Source of the DNA: Rhodococcoides kyotonense
GTDB lineage: Bacteria > Actinomycetota > Actinomycetes > Mycobacteriales > Mycobacteriaceae
NCBI RefSeq assembly: GCF_900188125.1
Contig: NZ_FZOW01000028.1
Span: forward strand, 1-59,083
DNA: 59,083 nt
Direction of reading: 5' to 3'
Shown one piece after another: positions 16,796 through 27,900 of this stretch. The notes under the pieces were generated by a model. The model had not been told where the DNA came from. It did no database searches and saw nothing but the letters and a program-made list of their open reading frames with translations. The translations under genes were made by a program, and so were the position numbers. Within the stretch, counting starts at the first letter, position 1. Every line of letters begins with the position of its first letter.

Positions 16796-19780
16796 TCAGG
16801 TGGTGACCAGGGAGGTCACGTCATCGAACGACGCGCCGGCAAGGAGAGCTGCAACGGGAATTTCGAGGTCGAGCGACTTCTTCACGGACTTGTGAAAGTC
16901 CAGTGCCTGAATCGAATCCATACCGAGAGCAACCAACGCTTTACCTGTGTCCAGATGATCGTCGTCGGCGAAGCCCATGATGCGACCGAGGAGAGACCGA
17001 AGATCGCGTGATGTCGCCGCCGAATTCGGTATCGAGGACTCGACCGGCGCTGCGTGCCCGACCGTGTCGATCGCCGACGCCGATTCGGTGGATTCGCTCT
17101 TCCGTGGCAGCAGGGATCGAAGGCCGAGTATCCCGCAGACGGATTCGATGGTCGACCACTCCGCCGAGACCACGAGACAGTTACGTCTCCCTGCCGTGAA
17201 ACCAGCCGTCAGCGCCGATTCTGCCGCCATCGAAAGGATCCCGGCGTCTGCAGATCTCGCGATCAGTGAGTGGTAAGCCTCGTCGGTGCGAGTCTCGTCG
17301 GCCCAGACTCCCCATTGCACGGATACCGCGTTCAGGCCGCGTGAACGCATTCGGTGCGCGACGGCGTCCAGCATTCGGTTCGTGGACGCGTACACCGCCA
17401 GCCCTGGCCCACCGAACGTTGCCGACACCGACGAGCACAGCAGTACGCGGCAGTCAGGAGCAAGCTCGAGACGACTCGTCACGGTCTCGATCCCGACGAG
17501 CTTGGCCGCCGACGCCCGTGCAACGGCATCGCGATCGACGTCGCCTGCGGTGGCATGGACGTAGTCGACCGCGGCGTGCACGACGAGCGTGATCGGACGG
17601 CCTGCACGTGCCGCCGCGAACGCATTCACGGCGTCGGGATCGGTGACGTCGCACGCCTCCACTGTCACGTTCGGGATCTCCGACGACCCGCCGGTACGGT
17701 TGACCAGCGTGATCCGTCCTGCACCCTCTCGTACGAGGCGCTCTGCGACGGCTCGTCCCACACTTCCGGTGCCGCCCACGATCATCACCTCGGCCAGGTC
17801 ACCGAAGTCGGTGTCCGCAGGCTCGTCCACGAGGCGTTGCGCGTACAGCTTTCCCTCGCGCAGAGCGAGTTCCGCCTCCCCGGCGGTGTGTAGCGCCGTG
17901 ATCACGGCGGCAGCTCGTTTCGGGGTCACGGGAGCGTCGTCGATGTCGAGGTGACGGAACGTGGTGCCGACGTGTTCGGATCCCAGGGACCTTGCCGCGA
18001 TTCCCACGGCGCTGTGCAGCAGGTGGGGGACGTCGCCGTCCGACACAGCCTCACCGCCGACGGTGACGACCCAGAAGTTCGGCGCACCAGCGGGTCTCAG
18101 CCACTCGGCGTGCCGTTCGAGAAGCAGGCCAAGCGCCTCGGTTGCTTCACGGGCGTTCATGTCCTCCGACGCAGGCAGCAACGCGACCACCACGTCGACG
18201 TCCGACGCGTCGGCGCCCCCGTCGGCCAGGACCGCGGTGGCACCGTGCCGCCCCGCCTGCGCCACCATTTCGGCGGCGAGCTCGCTGCATCGACCGGTGT
18301 GGTCGATGATCGATATTCGTTGCGGCCGCGTCAGACGACGTCGTCCGAGTTGTTCCCACGTCTCCACGAGACGTTCCGGACAAGCGACCTCTGCCGGCAC
18401 GGGCGCGGGCGTCACCGCACGATCTGCCCAGTAGCGCTTCTGATTCATCCTGCTGTTCGGGAAATCCGGTAGGGGCAGACGGACCTCGGTGTCCGACGGA
18501 TCTCGCAACGCATCCCATCGGAACTGCTCGTCGTGGACCGCGACCGTGGCGACCGCACGTGCGAACTCCGTGAGCGTGGTTGCTGTCCGACGTGAGGTTC
18601 CGACCACCAGTCGGTTGTCGGACGAACCGAGGGTGTCCTCGATGGCCAGTTGCAGCGCCGGATGATCGGACATCTCCACGAACGTGTCGATACCGGAATC
18701 GGCCATTGCCTTCGCTGCGAGATCGAATCGAACGACGTTGCGTAGGTTGAGGTACCAGTACTCGCTCTGATCGAAGTCCGAGGTGATCCTTTCGCCGCCG
18801 ACCGCCGAGCTGAAGCACGGCGCGTCGGGCTCGCTGAACAAGGCGCTCGAGCATGCGTCTCGCAGCCGGGCCTGCAGCCGTTCACGTACCTGACCGATCG
18901 CGGACGTGTGCGCTGGGTAGCTCACGCCGATCTCTTTCGCGAAGCTGCCCGATCCGCTGACATGCTCCACGATGTCCTTCACCGTCGTGCGGTCACCTGC
19001 GACGCATACCGCGTGCGGTGAATTGATCACCGTCAGCTCGGTCCACCCCGTTCGTCGCGCCATGAGCGCTTCTGCCGCGTCCCGGCGAATCCCCAGGAAC
19101 CCCATCGAGTAGTCGGTCGCCGGAAACTCCGCTACGAGTTCGCTTCTGATCGCCGCAGTACGCAACGCGTCCTGCCACGTGATCGCTCCACTGATGTAGG
19201 CCGCGGCGATCTCGCCCTGCGAGTGACCCACGGTGGCGTCGGGGCACACCCCGACGGCATTCCACATCCGCGCGATTCCGATCATGTGCGACGCGAGTGC
19301 GGGCTGCACGATGCGTACGCTGTCGTCGTTACCTTCACCGAGCAGGAAGCTGCGCACCGAGATGTCGAACTCCTCGACGAGGAGCTTCTCCGACGCATCG
19401 ACGACGTCCCGGTACGGCGCGGACGACTCGTAGAACAGTTGACCCATCCCGAACCGCTGGCTTCCCTGACCGGGGAACACGAATGCTGTCCGACGCGTCC
19501 CCGCCGGACGCTCACCCGCTACGACGGCGTCATCGGGGGTGTTCGCGGCGATCGACTCGAGACTGCTCCGCAGCGTTGCGGTGTCCGTGGCCATGATCAG
19601 CGCGCGGTGTTTCCTTGCAGTCCTGGTCCGGAACAGTGTGGACGCGACGTCGGTCGGCGATGTGTCCGGTTGGGCGCGAAGATAGTTCGCAATCGACTCC
19701 GCCTCACCGCGTAGGAGTTCGGCACTGTGCGCGGACAGGAGAACCGGTACCGATCCATCCGGGAGAATGTGGCTAGGCAC
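16796..19780 (-). CDS. mbtD: Polyketide synthase MbtD (AT-KR-ACP)
   Basis: This is a 994-residue PKS subunit. The acyltransferase domain is at about residues 85-380 with active-site GHSQGE at about 183. The ketoreductase is at about 655-850 with VGGTGSVGRA and the catalytic Ser/Tyr pattern LCSSVSA ... AVYASTN. The C-terminal ACP has GMDSIQ at about 950. It has no KS domain, which MbtC supplies. I start it at the GTG at 19780, which overlaps the mbtC stop codon and gives an N-terminus (PSHILPDGSVPVLLSAHS) like MbtD of M. tuberculosis. An ATG at 19816 is possible but would lie 36 bases further inside mbtC. It makes the reduced hydroxyacyl unit of the siderophore. Confidence 0.9.
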   Translation of the reverse strand: MPSHILPDGSVPVLLSAHSAELLRGEAESIANYLRAQPDTSPTDVASTLFRTRTARKHRALIMATDTATLRSSLESIAANTPDDAVVAGERPAGTRRTAFVFPGQGSQRFGMGQLFYESSAPYRDVVDASEKLLVEEFDISVRSFLLGEGNDDSVRIVQPALASHMIGIARMWNAVGVCPDATVGHSQGEIAAAYISGAITWQDALRTAAIRSELVAEFPATDYSMGFLGIRRDAAEALMARRTGWTELTVINSPHAVCVAGDRTTVKDIVEHVSGSGSFAKEIGVSYPAHTSAIGQVRERLQARLRDACSSALFSEPDAPCFSSAVGGERITSDFDQSEYWYLNLRNVVRFDLAAKAMADSGIDTFVEMSDHPALQLAIEDTLGSSDNRLVVGTSRRTATTLTEFARAVATVAVHDEQFRWDALRDPSDTEVRLPLPDFPNSRMNQKRYWADRAVTPAPVPAEVACPERLVETWEQLGRRRLTRPQRISIIDHTGRCSELAAEMVAQAGRHGATAVLADGGADASDVDVVVALLPASEDMNAREATEALGLLLERHAEWLRPAGAPNFWVVTVGGEAVSDGDVPHLLHSAVGIAARSLGSEHVGTTFRHLDIDDAPVTPKRAAAVITALHTAGEAELALREGKLYAQRLVDEPADTDFGDLAEVMIVGGTGSVGRAVAERLVREGAGRITLVNRTGGSSEIPNVTVEACDVTDPDAVNAFAAARAGRPITLVVHAAVDYVHATAGDVDRDAVARASAAKLVGIETVTSRLELAPDCRVLLCSSVSATFGGPGLAVYASTNRMLDAVAHRMRSRGLNAVSVQWGVWADETRTDEAYHSLIARSADAGILSMAAESALTAGFTAGRRNCLVVSAEWSTIESVCGILGLRSLLPRKSESTESASAIDTVGHAAPVESSIPNSAATSRDLRSLLGRIMGFADDDHLDTGKALVALGMDSIQALDFHKSVKKSLDLEIPVAALLAGASFDDVTSLVTT

Positions 19781-21116
19781 GCGCGTACTCCTCGTCACCC
19801 ACGGCGACGACGACATGCGCGTTGCTGCCGCCGATGCCGAATGCCGATACCGCGCCGTGCCGAGTTCCGTCCTCCGCAGGCCAGGGCCGCACCTCGTCGA
19901 CGAGCCTCAGCCCCGAACGATCCCAATCGATCTTGTCCGTCGGGTCGTCCGCGTAGAGCGTCGGCACCAACTCGCGACGGTCGGCGCACGTGAGCACCTT
20001 GACGAGTCCGAGAACACCTGCGGCTGCCTGGGTGTGGCCGAAGTTCGATTTGCACGAACCGAGCTCGACGCGGGTATCCGACGCCATCGCCGCTGACCCG
20101 TAAGTCCGTGCGAGAGCATTCAATTCGATCGGATCACCCACCTGGGTGCCGGTCCCATGCCCCTCGACCAACGAGACCTGGTCCGCACGCACACCCGCTG
20201 CACGAAGCGTTCGGTCGATCAGTCGAACCTGCGACTCACCTCGTGGAACGGCGAGCGCGGCACCCGACCCGTTGTGGTTGGTCGCCGAGCCACGAATGCA
20301 CCCGTGAATTCTATGCCCCAATTCTCGTGCACGAGAAACACGTTCGAGGACGACCACCCCGGCCCCCTCCGACCACACGGTCCCGGTCGCCGATGCGGTG
20401 TACGAGCGACAGTGCCCGTCGACCGACAGCGCGTTGTTCTTGGCGAACTCCACGAACATCATCTCCGAGCCCATGACGGTCACACCCCCGGCCACTGCCC
20501 AGTCACACTCCCCCAGACGGATCGAACTGCAGGCAAGATGCACTGCGGTCAGCGATGCCGCGCATCCCGTATCGACGGTAAGACACGGCCCGACAGAACC
20601 GAGGACGTGAGAGATCCGACCCGCGACGGCACTGAGCGACGTTCCGGAAAGCTGATACCCGTTGTGCTCGTTGATCGTCGACATCGACGGTCCGTACTCG
20701 GTGATCATGGCTCCCATGAAGCAGCCCATCTCGTCGCCGTCCACGGAGTCGGGATCGATACCGGAGTTCTCGAGTGCGCGCCACGTCACGCGAAGTCCTA
20801 CACGCTGCTGAGGATCCATCGCGATCGCCTCGCGCGGTGTGATTCCGAAGAACTGGGGATCGAAATCCGCTGCCTCGTCGAGGAATCCACCGGCATCGGG
20901 GACGGTGCGCCACCCTTCGGATCTTCCCAACGATGCGAGCCCCTGCAGGTGCCATCCCCGATCGCGTGGGAACCGTCCGATCGTTTCCCGTCCATCGCGG
21001 AGTACGTCCCAGAACTGCTCCACCGTCTCCACCCCACCCGGCGCTTCGACTGCCATGCCGACCACGACGATGTCGTCGTCGGCATACACACTCGCGCCGC
21101 GCTCGGATGACGTCAT
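19773..21116 (-). CDS. mbtC: Ketosynthase MbtC
   Basis: This is a 447-residue stand-alone beta-ketoacyl synthase. The active-site Cys is in VDTGCAASL (about residue 180; VDTACSSSL in most relatives), and the two His are in EGHGTGT (about 317) and SNFGHTQAAAG (about 356). It works with MbtD to add the polyketide unit. The ATG at 21116 overlaps the thioesterase gene by four bases; the open frame upstream is not coding. Confidence 0.93.
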   Translation of the reverse strand: MTSSERGASVYADDDIVVVGMAVEAPGGVETVEQFWDVLRDGRETIGRFPRDRGWHLQGLASLGRSEGWRTVPDAGGFLDEAADFDPQFFGITPREAIAMDPQQRVGLRVTWRALENSGIDPDSVDGDEMGCFMGAMITEYGPSMSTINEHNGYQLSGTSLSAVAGRISHVLGSVGPCLTVDTGCAASLTAVHLACSSIRLGECDWAVAGGVTVMGSEMMFVEFAKNNALSVDGHCRSYTASATGTVWSEGAGVVVLERVSRARELGHRIHGCIRGSATNHNGSGAALAVPRGESQVRLIDRTLRAAGVRADQVSLVEGHGTGTQVGDPIELNALARTYGSAAMASDTRVELGSCKSNFGHTQAAAGVLGLVKVLTCADRRELVPTLYADDPTDKIDWDRSGLRLVDEVRPWPAEDGTRHGAVSAFGIGGSNAHVVVAVGDEEYARA

Positions 21117-21883
21117 CGGGAGATCACCGGCACGTCGACGCCGTCGGGCGAAGCCAGCAACTCGGCGATGGATTCCATGTTGTCGTTCAGATAGAAGTGT
21201 CCGCCGCCGAAGAGCGACACCGACACTCCTGCGGTGGTGTGTGCCTCCCACCCATAGAGATCGCCGACCGTGACGATCGGATCGTCGTCGCCACCGAGCG
21301 CCGATACCGGTGCATCGACGGTCTCGTCGTCGGCGCAGGAATAGGTGTCGATGATGCGGTAGTCGGCCTTGAGTGCAGGGATCGCCATGCGCATGATGTC
21401 GCGGCTACCTAATATCTCTGCACCCGTGCCACCCAGCTCGACGAGTCGATCGAGGATGTCGTCCTCGTCGTCCGGGTGAGGCGCCTGCTCGTCCTGTCGA
21501 CCGGGCGGAACCACCGCCGACACCGCAAGAAGGCGGACGGGAATTCCAGCCGACTCCGCAGCGCGAACGAATTCGAACGCGACGATTCCACCCATGCTGT
21601 GACCGAATACGGTGACGCCTTGCCCGCGATTGTGAGGTGACTCCGCAAACTCGGCCAGCGCCTCCTCGGCGAGTTCCTCGACGGACGCAGCGGCGGGTTC
21701 ACCGACACGGTCCTGACGACCGGGGTACTGCAGCGCGACGACGTCGAAGTACCGGCTGAAGTGCTCCGAGAACGCCCGGTACGCCGACGCCCCCGTGCCT
21801 GCGTGCGGGCAGATCACCAGTGGTGGCGCCGAAGGGGATTCGGGTGTGTGGAACTGCCTTATCCAACCCAGTGTGGTGGACAT
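21113..21883 (-). CDS. Type II thioesterase (MbtT-like)
   Basis: This is a 256-residue alpha/beta hydrolase of the NRPS/PKS editing thioesterase family. The nucleophile is in GHSMGG (about residue 95), the N-terminal PPLVICPHAGTGASAYR loop is typical, and the catalytic His is in GGGHFYL near the C-terminus. It should remove wrong acyl groups from carrier domains. It lies 28 bases after the large NRPS at 21912 and overlaps mbtC by four bases. No other thioesterase domain was seen in the assembly line. Confidence 0.9.
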   Translation of the reverse strand: MSTTLGWIRQFHTPESPSAPPLVICPHAGTGASAYRAFSEHFSRYFDVVALQYPGRQDRVGEPAAASVEELAEEALAEFAESPHNRGQGVTVFGHSMGGIVAFEFVRAAESAGIPVRLLAVSAVVPPGRQDEQAPHPDDEDDILDRLVELGGTGAEILGSRDIMRMAIPALKADYRIIDTYSCADDETVDAPVSALGGDDDPIVTVGDLYGWEAHTTAGVSVSLFGGGHFYLNDNMESIAELLASPDGVDVPVISR

Positions 21884-21911
21884 GTGATCTCCTCGAACGA
21901 AAAGTGGGGTG

Positions 21912-24900
21912 TCACCAGCTACGGCGCATGGTCAGATACGCCTGGTCGTTCTCGTCGAGTACGTCCGCGTCGCCGAGCGGTGCGTCGGGCTGCTCCGCGA
22001 TCGACCGCAACGTGCCGTCGAACGCGGACTCGATGATCTCGACGTCGGACATGTCGAAGGACGTGGCCGCATAGGACAACACGATTCTGAGGCCGTCGTC
22101 GGGAAACACGGTCAGGCGTAGAGCATGCTCGGATTCGCCTCGAGCACTGAACGAGACGAGGTCGAGTCCACGCCGGTTCAACAGCCGCTCCATCTCGGCG
22201 CGGCCCGACGGGTAGGACTGGAACGCGATCATCGTGTCGAACAGCCTGCGCACTCCGGTGACCCGATGCGCTTCGGTGATCGAATACTGCTCGTACTCCA
22301 TCAGTTCCACGCGCTCACGCTGCAGCACGTCGAGATGCTCGCGCCACGACCGGTCGTCGACCAAGTCGAACACCCGAGGCACCGTGTTCGCGTAGGACCC
22401 GACGGCACTGTCGATGTCGTCGATGTCCGTCGGGCGACCTGCCACGACTTCACCGAACACGATCCGACGCTGACCAGTGAACTGCCGCAACACATTCGCC
22501 CAGGCGAGTTGACACACGGAACTCAATGTCGTCGCCCCGTCGGTGGCGATGGCACGCAGACGTTCGACGATGTCCGGAGCGATCTCGAACTCGTGATCGA
22601 CCGGCATCTCCCCCGAACTATGTTCCGGTGCAACGATGGTCGGCTCCGAAACGGGCGCGAGATACCGAGCCCACGCTTGGTCGGCTTCCTGGCGACGATC
22701 ACGGATCAGGGTCACGAACTCGGCGAATGCCGTCGACGGTTCCAGCGCATCGGAACCGACGCGAGTGGCGTAGTCGACGAACACCTCACCCGGCATCAGC
22801 TGACCCGACCATCCATCCGAGATGATGTGATGAGCCGTCAGCACCATGAGGTGCTCGTCATCCGGAAGATGGACGACCATCGCTCGAAGCAACGGGCCGG
22901 CAGAGACGTCGAAGTGGCGGGCCATGTCCTCGTCGAGCAACTGTTCGAGGGCTTCCGGTACGTCACCGACGCCCGTCGCGAAATCCAGTTCCCGAACCTC
23001 GAGTTCGATGTGAGCGGGCACGATGCCGACTGGCTTGCCGGCACGGGACAAGCCGATCGACACCCTCAGATTGGGATACCGATCGGCCACCAGATTCATG
23101 GATTCGACGAGTCTCGGGGTATCGAGGTCACCGCGGACCCCGATCAACATCTGAACCGAGTAGACGTCGCCGGCACTGGTGACCCCGGCGAGATACATCG
23201 CCTCCTGCATCGGCGCCAGCGGGTATACGTCGACCACATCGCCGTACTGTTTCTGCCAGCCGTCGAGGTCCAGCTGCGTGACGCCCTCGGCGAGAACGTC
23301 ACTCGGGGTCCGGTGCTCCTGCGGATCGCGCCGAAGTTCGGCCGTGATCTCGCGAAGTGCCGTCACCCAGCTGTCGGCGATTTCCTGGGCGGCGACACCT
23401 GTGAGGACTCCTTCGGGGAAACGGAACGACGCTTCCAGACGCGCCTCGTCCCCGTCGACAAGCGTCACGGTGTTGACGTCGAGAATCGCGGCGGACGGCA
23501 TGTTCTCGTCGGCATACCCGGAGAGGTAGGGAAATTCGGGAGCAGGCCCCCAGTCACGAGTCTGCTCGTCACCGAGCGCGAAGCGGCCCATGTAGTTGAA
23601 GCTGACCCGAGGTTCGGTGCGCTCGGACAACAGCGAGCGAGTGTCCTTGTTCAGCCATCGCAACAACCCCCATCCGATGCCCGCGTCCGGGACTGCGAGC
23701 AGGTCCTCCTTGACCGACTTGATCGCATCGACCATGTCGACCGAACTGTCGGTGAAGGTGACGGGGTAGATCGACGTGAACCAGCCGACGGTGTCGGACA
23801 GATCCGCATCGGAGAAAAGCGCTTCCTCGCGGCCGTGTCGCTCGAGATTCACCGACAGTGCTCCGCCCCCACGATGGCGCCGAACAGCGACGACGAGGGC
23901 CGCGAGCTGGACGTCGACCAAGTCGCATCGGAATGCACGAGGGACCGTGTCGGTGAGCGCTTCGGTCTCCTCGGGACCGAGGGTGACGGTCACCTCGCGA
24001 ACGGTCGAGACCAGGTCGACGGCGGGATCGAACAGCCGCGTTCCAAGTGTGGGCTCGGGCACGCCTGGTCCACTCCAGAAGTCGATCTGTTCGGTGAACC
24101 TCGACGACAAGGCCAGGTCCGTGAGACTCGTGTTCCATTGCTTCACCGACGTACTGACTACCTCGTCGACACCGCCCCCGGACCAGAACCGCCGCAGGTC
24201 GTCGCCGATCACACGCCACGAGACACCGTCGACCACCAAATGATGGATCACCAGCAACAACCGTCCTGGTGTCTCGTTGCCGCGATTGATCCACACGACC
24301 TCGACGACGTGGCCGACTCCAGGATTCATTCGGCTACCGGCCGCGCGAAGCTGCACCGCCAGAACGTCTTCGACGGACCCGTCCGGCGGAAGCACCACCT
24401 CGGTGAGGGCAGCTGTCACCGGGTCCTCGGGTACCACGAACACGGCTTGCCCGTCGGCACCACGTCCGACGGAGGCAGACAGCATTGGATGTGCTGCAAC
24501 CAACTTGTCGAGGACCTCGGCGAGTCGGTCGGCAGTTGCATCGGCAGGGGTGACAACGGCAGTCGCTTGACAGTACCCGGAATAGTCGACAACCTTGTCG
24601 ATCAGCATCGCCGCAACGGGATTGAGCGGAACCTCGCCCGTCTCGGTCTCGACGACGACGAGCGGCGGCGCGTCGTCGACCGCACTCTGCTCCGTGGCCG
24701 CGGCGATCAGTGCAATGGTTCGTGCCTCGAACAGTGCTTTCGTGGTGACATGGAGTCCGCGTTTCTTCAGCGCCGCAGCCATCCGGATTGCACTGATCGA
24801 ATCGCCACCGAGACCGAGGAAGTCGTCGTCGGCACCCAGTACAGTCGCCTCCGGAATTTCGAGGGTCGCTCGTACGATCTCGGCGACGATGTGCTCGGTC

Positions 24901-27900
24901 TCGCCTCGCAACGCACGCCCGGTTCCGGACTTGTCACCGAAGTCGGGTATCGGCAAAGCCTTCTGGTCGAGCTTGCCGTTCGCGGTGAAGGGCAGCGACG
25001 TCATCTTGACCAGGATCGTCGGCACCATGTAGCTCGGAAGTCGCTGTGCCAGATAGCTCTTGATGTCGTCCGCATGCTGCTCGTCCGTGATCTCCTCGGT
25101 GCCCGTGTCCGCGATGTAGTACGCGGCCAGAACCGGACCGGCGTCACGCGGGATCGCAGTCGCCGCAGCGGACATCACACCGGGAACCTGACGCAGTACG
25201 GTTCCGATTTCACCGAGTTCGATGCGGTGTCCGCGAATCTTCACCTGGTCGTCTGCACGTCCGATGAATTCGAGGCGTCCGGTCGGACTCCACCGGACGA
25301 GATCACCGGTGCGGTACATACGATCACCGGGCTCCGAGAACGGATTGGCGACGAACGCGCCTGCCGTCAGGCCCGGACGGTCGTGGTAGCCGATCGCCAG
25401 TTGCACTCCACCGACGTACAGTTCGGCGGTGACACCCTGTGGTACCTGGCGAAGCGCCGAATCCAATACCCAGACACTGGAGTTCGACTCCGGAATACCG
25501 ATCAGCGACGACCGGAACTGCGTGTCGTCGGTGATCCCGCTGAAGTCCTCGTACGTGATGTCCATGGTCGCTTCGCTCGGACCGTAGAGACCGATGACCG
25601 GGCAGTCGAACGCCCGGCCGGCCTCGTCCGCCAGCCAGGGCGACACCGCTTCTCCACCACAGAACAAGAAGCGCACCGACCGCAGTCTGTCGTCACCCGT
25701 CCCGGCGTCGAGAAACGCTCTGAGCATCGTCGGAACGAACGAGAGGACGGTGATTCGGTATTTCTCGATGAAGTCCGTGAGCGCATGGGCGTCCATCCAC
25801 CACCACCCCGGTTGCGCCAGAACCAACGATGCGCCCGACGACACCGCCGCGATGATCTCGCACACCGACACGTCGAATCCAATGGGTGTCTTCTGCAGAA
25901 CACGCTCGGTCTCGATCATCCCGAAGTGATTGCGCATCCACTGAACTCGATTGCTGACCGCCCGGTGATCGATCACGACGCCCTTGGGCTTGCCGGTGGT
26001 TCCCGAGGTGTAGATCAAGTACGCCGGCTCGCCCGGAACGGTCTGCCGTTCGAGTTCGTCCTGCCGCACCGAGTCCCCGTCGGTGTCCTCGATCTCGGCG
26101 ACGACCGCGGGGTCTGCAAGATCCAGCACCGGTACGTTCAGCGCGGGAGGCGTCCGTTCTGCCGTGAGATGTCGGACCACTATCGCCGGCCGTGCGTCGT
26201 CGACGATGTACTCGACGCGATCGGCCGGATAGTCGGGGTCGATGGGGACGTAGACCCCGCCTGCTCGCAACAGGCCTGCCACGATCACCGCGAGCCATTC
26301 GCTGCGGTCGGCGTGCACGGCCACGAAGTCCCCGGGACGTATTCCTCGATCGAGCAGCGCACGTGCGAATTTGTTGACGGCGGAATCGAACTGCCCGTAG
26401 GTCAGCTGCACGTCACCGAAAACGACGGCGATGCGGTCCGGGTACTTCTGTGCGGCCTCGCGCGTCATGGCATCGACGGTCGTCGGAGTGATCTCCATGG
26501 CAGGGCCCGACGTCCACCGGTCGACGCGCGCCGAGTCGGAACTCGACAATGCGGCCAGATCTCCGATCGCCGTCGACGCGGTTGCGCGCGTGAGTACCTG
26601 GTCGATGTACTCGTGCAACCGCGCGATGGTCTCCGGGCCGAACAGGTCGGTCTGGAACGTGATCTGGACGTCGACACGATCTGCGAGCAGGAATGCCTCG
26701 ACGGCGATCGGCAACAGCGCCGAACCGTTGTCGACGAGTTCCCACGTGGTGGTGCATCCCGGCAGTGTTGGGCCGTCGATCTTCTGGTCGAGAAAGAGCA
26801 CCATGGTGTCGAACAATTGGTTACCGACCGTGGGATTGACCCGCTTGGCGATACGAACGACCTCTTCGTACGGGAAGTGCTTGTGCCGGAACGCGTCCGT
26901 CTTCACCTGATGGACGTGACCGACCAGATCGGCGAACGTGCGACTGTCGTCGGAGTCGAAGCGCAGGGCGACCATGTTGCTGAGGTTGCCGATCAGCAGT
27001 TCCTGCCCCGCCGCTTCGCGGTTGGCGACAGTGGTGCCCACGACGAGGTCGTGCTGACCGGTGATCTGACGCAATGCCACGTAGTACGCGGCGAGAAACA
27101 CCTCGAACGGGGTCGCGCGCAGTCGGGTGCTGAGCCCCCGAAGATTCTCTGCGGCAGCGACATCGAGACTGCGATCGAGGCGTGCACCCCGGGACGACGC
27201 GTGGGCGGGCCTGCGGTCGTACGGCAACTGCAACGCGTCCAGTTCGGACCGCCAGGTGTTTTCCCAGAACGAGACCGCCGGCGTCTGATCGGTCTTGTCG
27301 AACTCCGCGTTCTCCCATTCCGCGAAGTCCGCCACCTGCAGCGCCAACGGCTCGGCGTCCAATTTCCCGTCCAGCGCAAGGCGATAGAACTGCTCCACGT
27401 CGCGCGACAACGCCTGCAATGTCATTCCGTCCCAAGCGATGTGCTGCATCAGCACGATCGCAACAGTGCGATCGTCGCCCATACGCGCGACGGTCAGACG
27501 CAGCGAGGACTCGACCGCCAAGTCGAACGGTTCGGCGACCAGATCGTCGAGGAGGTCTCGGTACCGTTGCACCGCATCCGGGCCGTCGCCGACGTCGATC
27601 CTGGTGGATCGATGAGGAAGCGATGCGTGGATCCTTTGGTACGGACTGCCTGCCGCATCGGAATGATATGTGGTGCGGAGTATTTCGTGGCGTTCGACGA
27701 CCGCCGCGAAGGCCTGTTCGAGGGCAAGATCATCGACGAGCCCGTCGAAGGTCAGAGCCAGACACAGGTTGTAGACCACGCTGTCGGGAACCAGTTCCTG
27801 GTAGGTCCAGACACCCTGTTGAGCCGAAGACAGTACAGCGCGCTCCGGGTTCGAACGGCTCGGCACCGCGCCGCCGTCCGTGACCACGCCCTCGGTCAGG

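Noticed and set aside
19780..19816. ATG at 19816 as the start of mbtD.
   Set aside because: It would add 12 residues deeper inside mbtC. The GTG at 19780 couples with the mbtC stop codon and gives an N-terminus like known MbtD.
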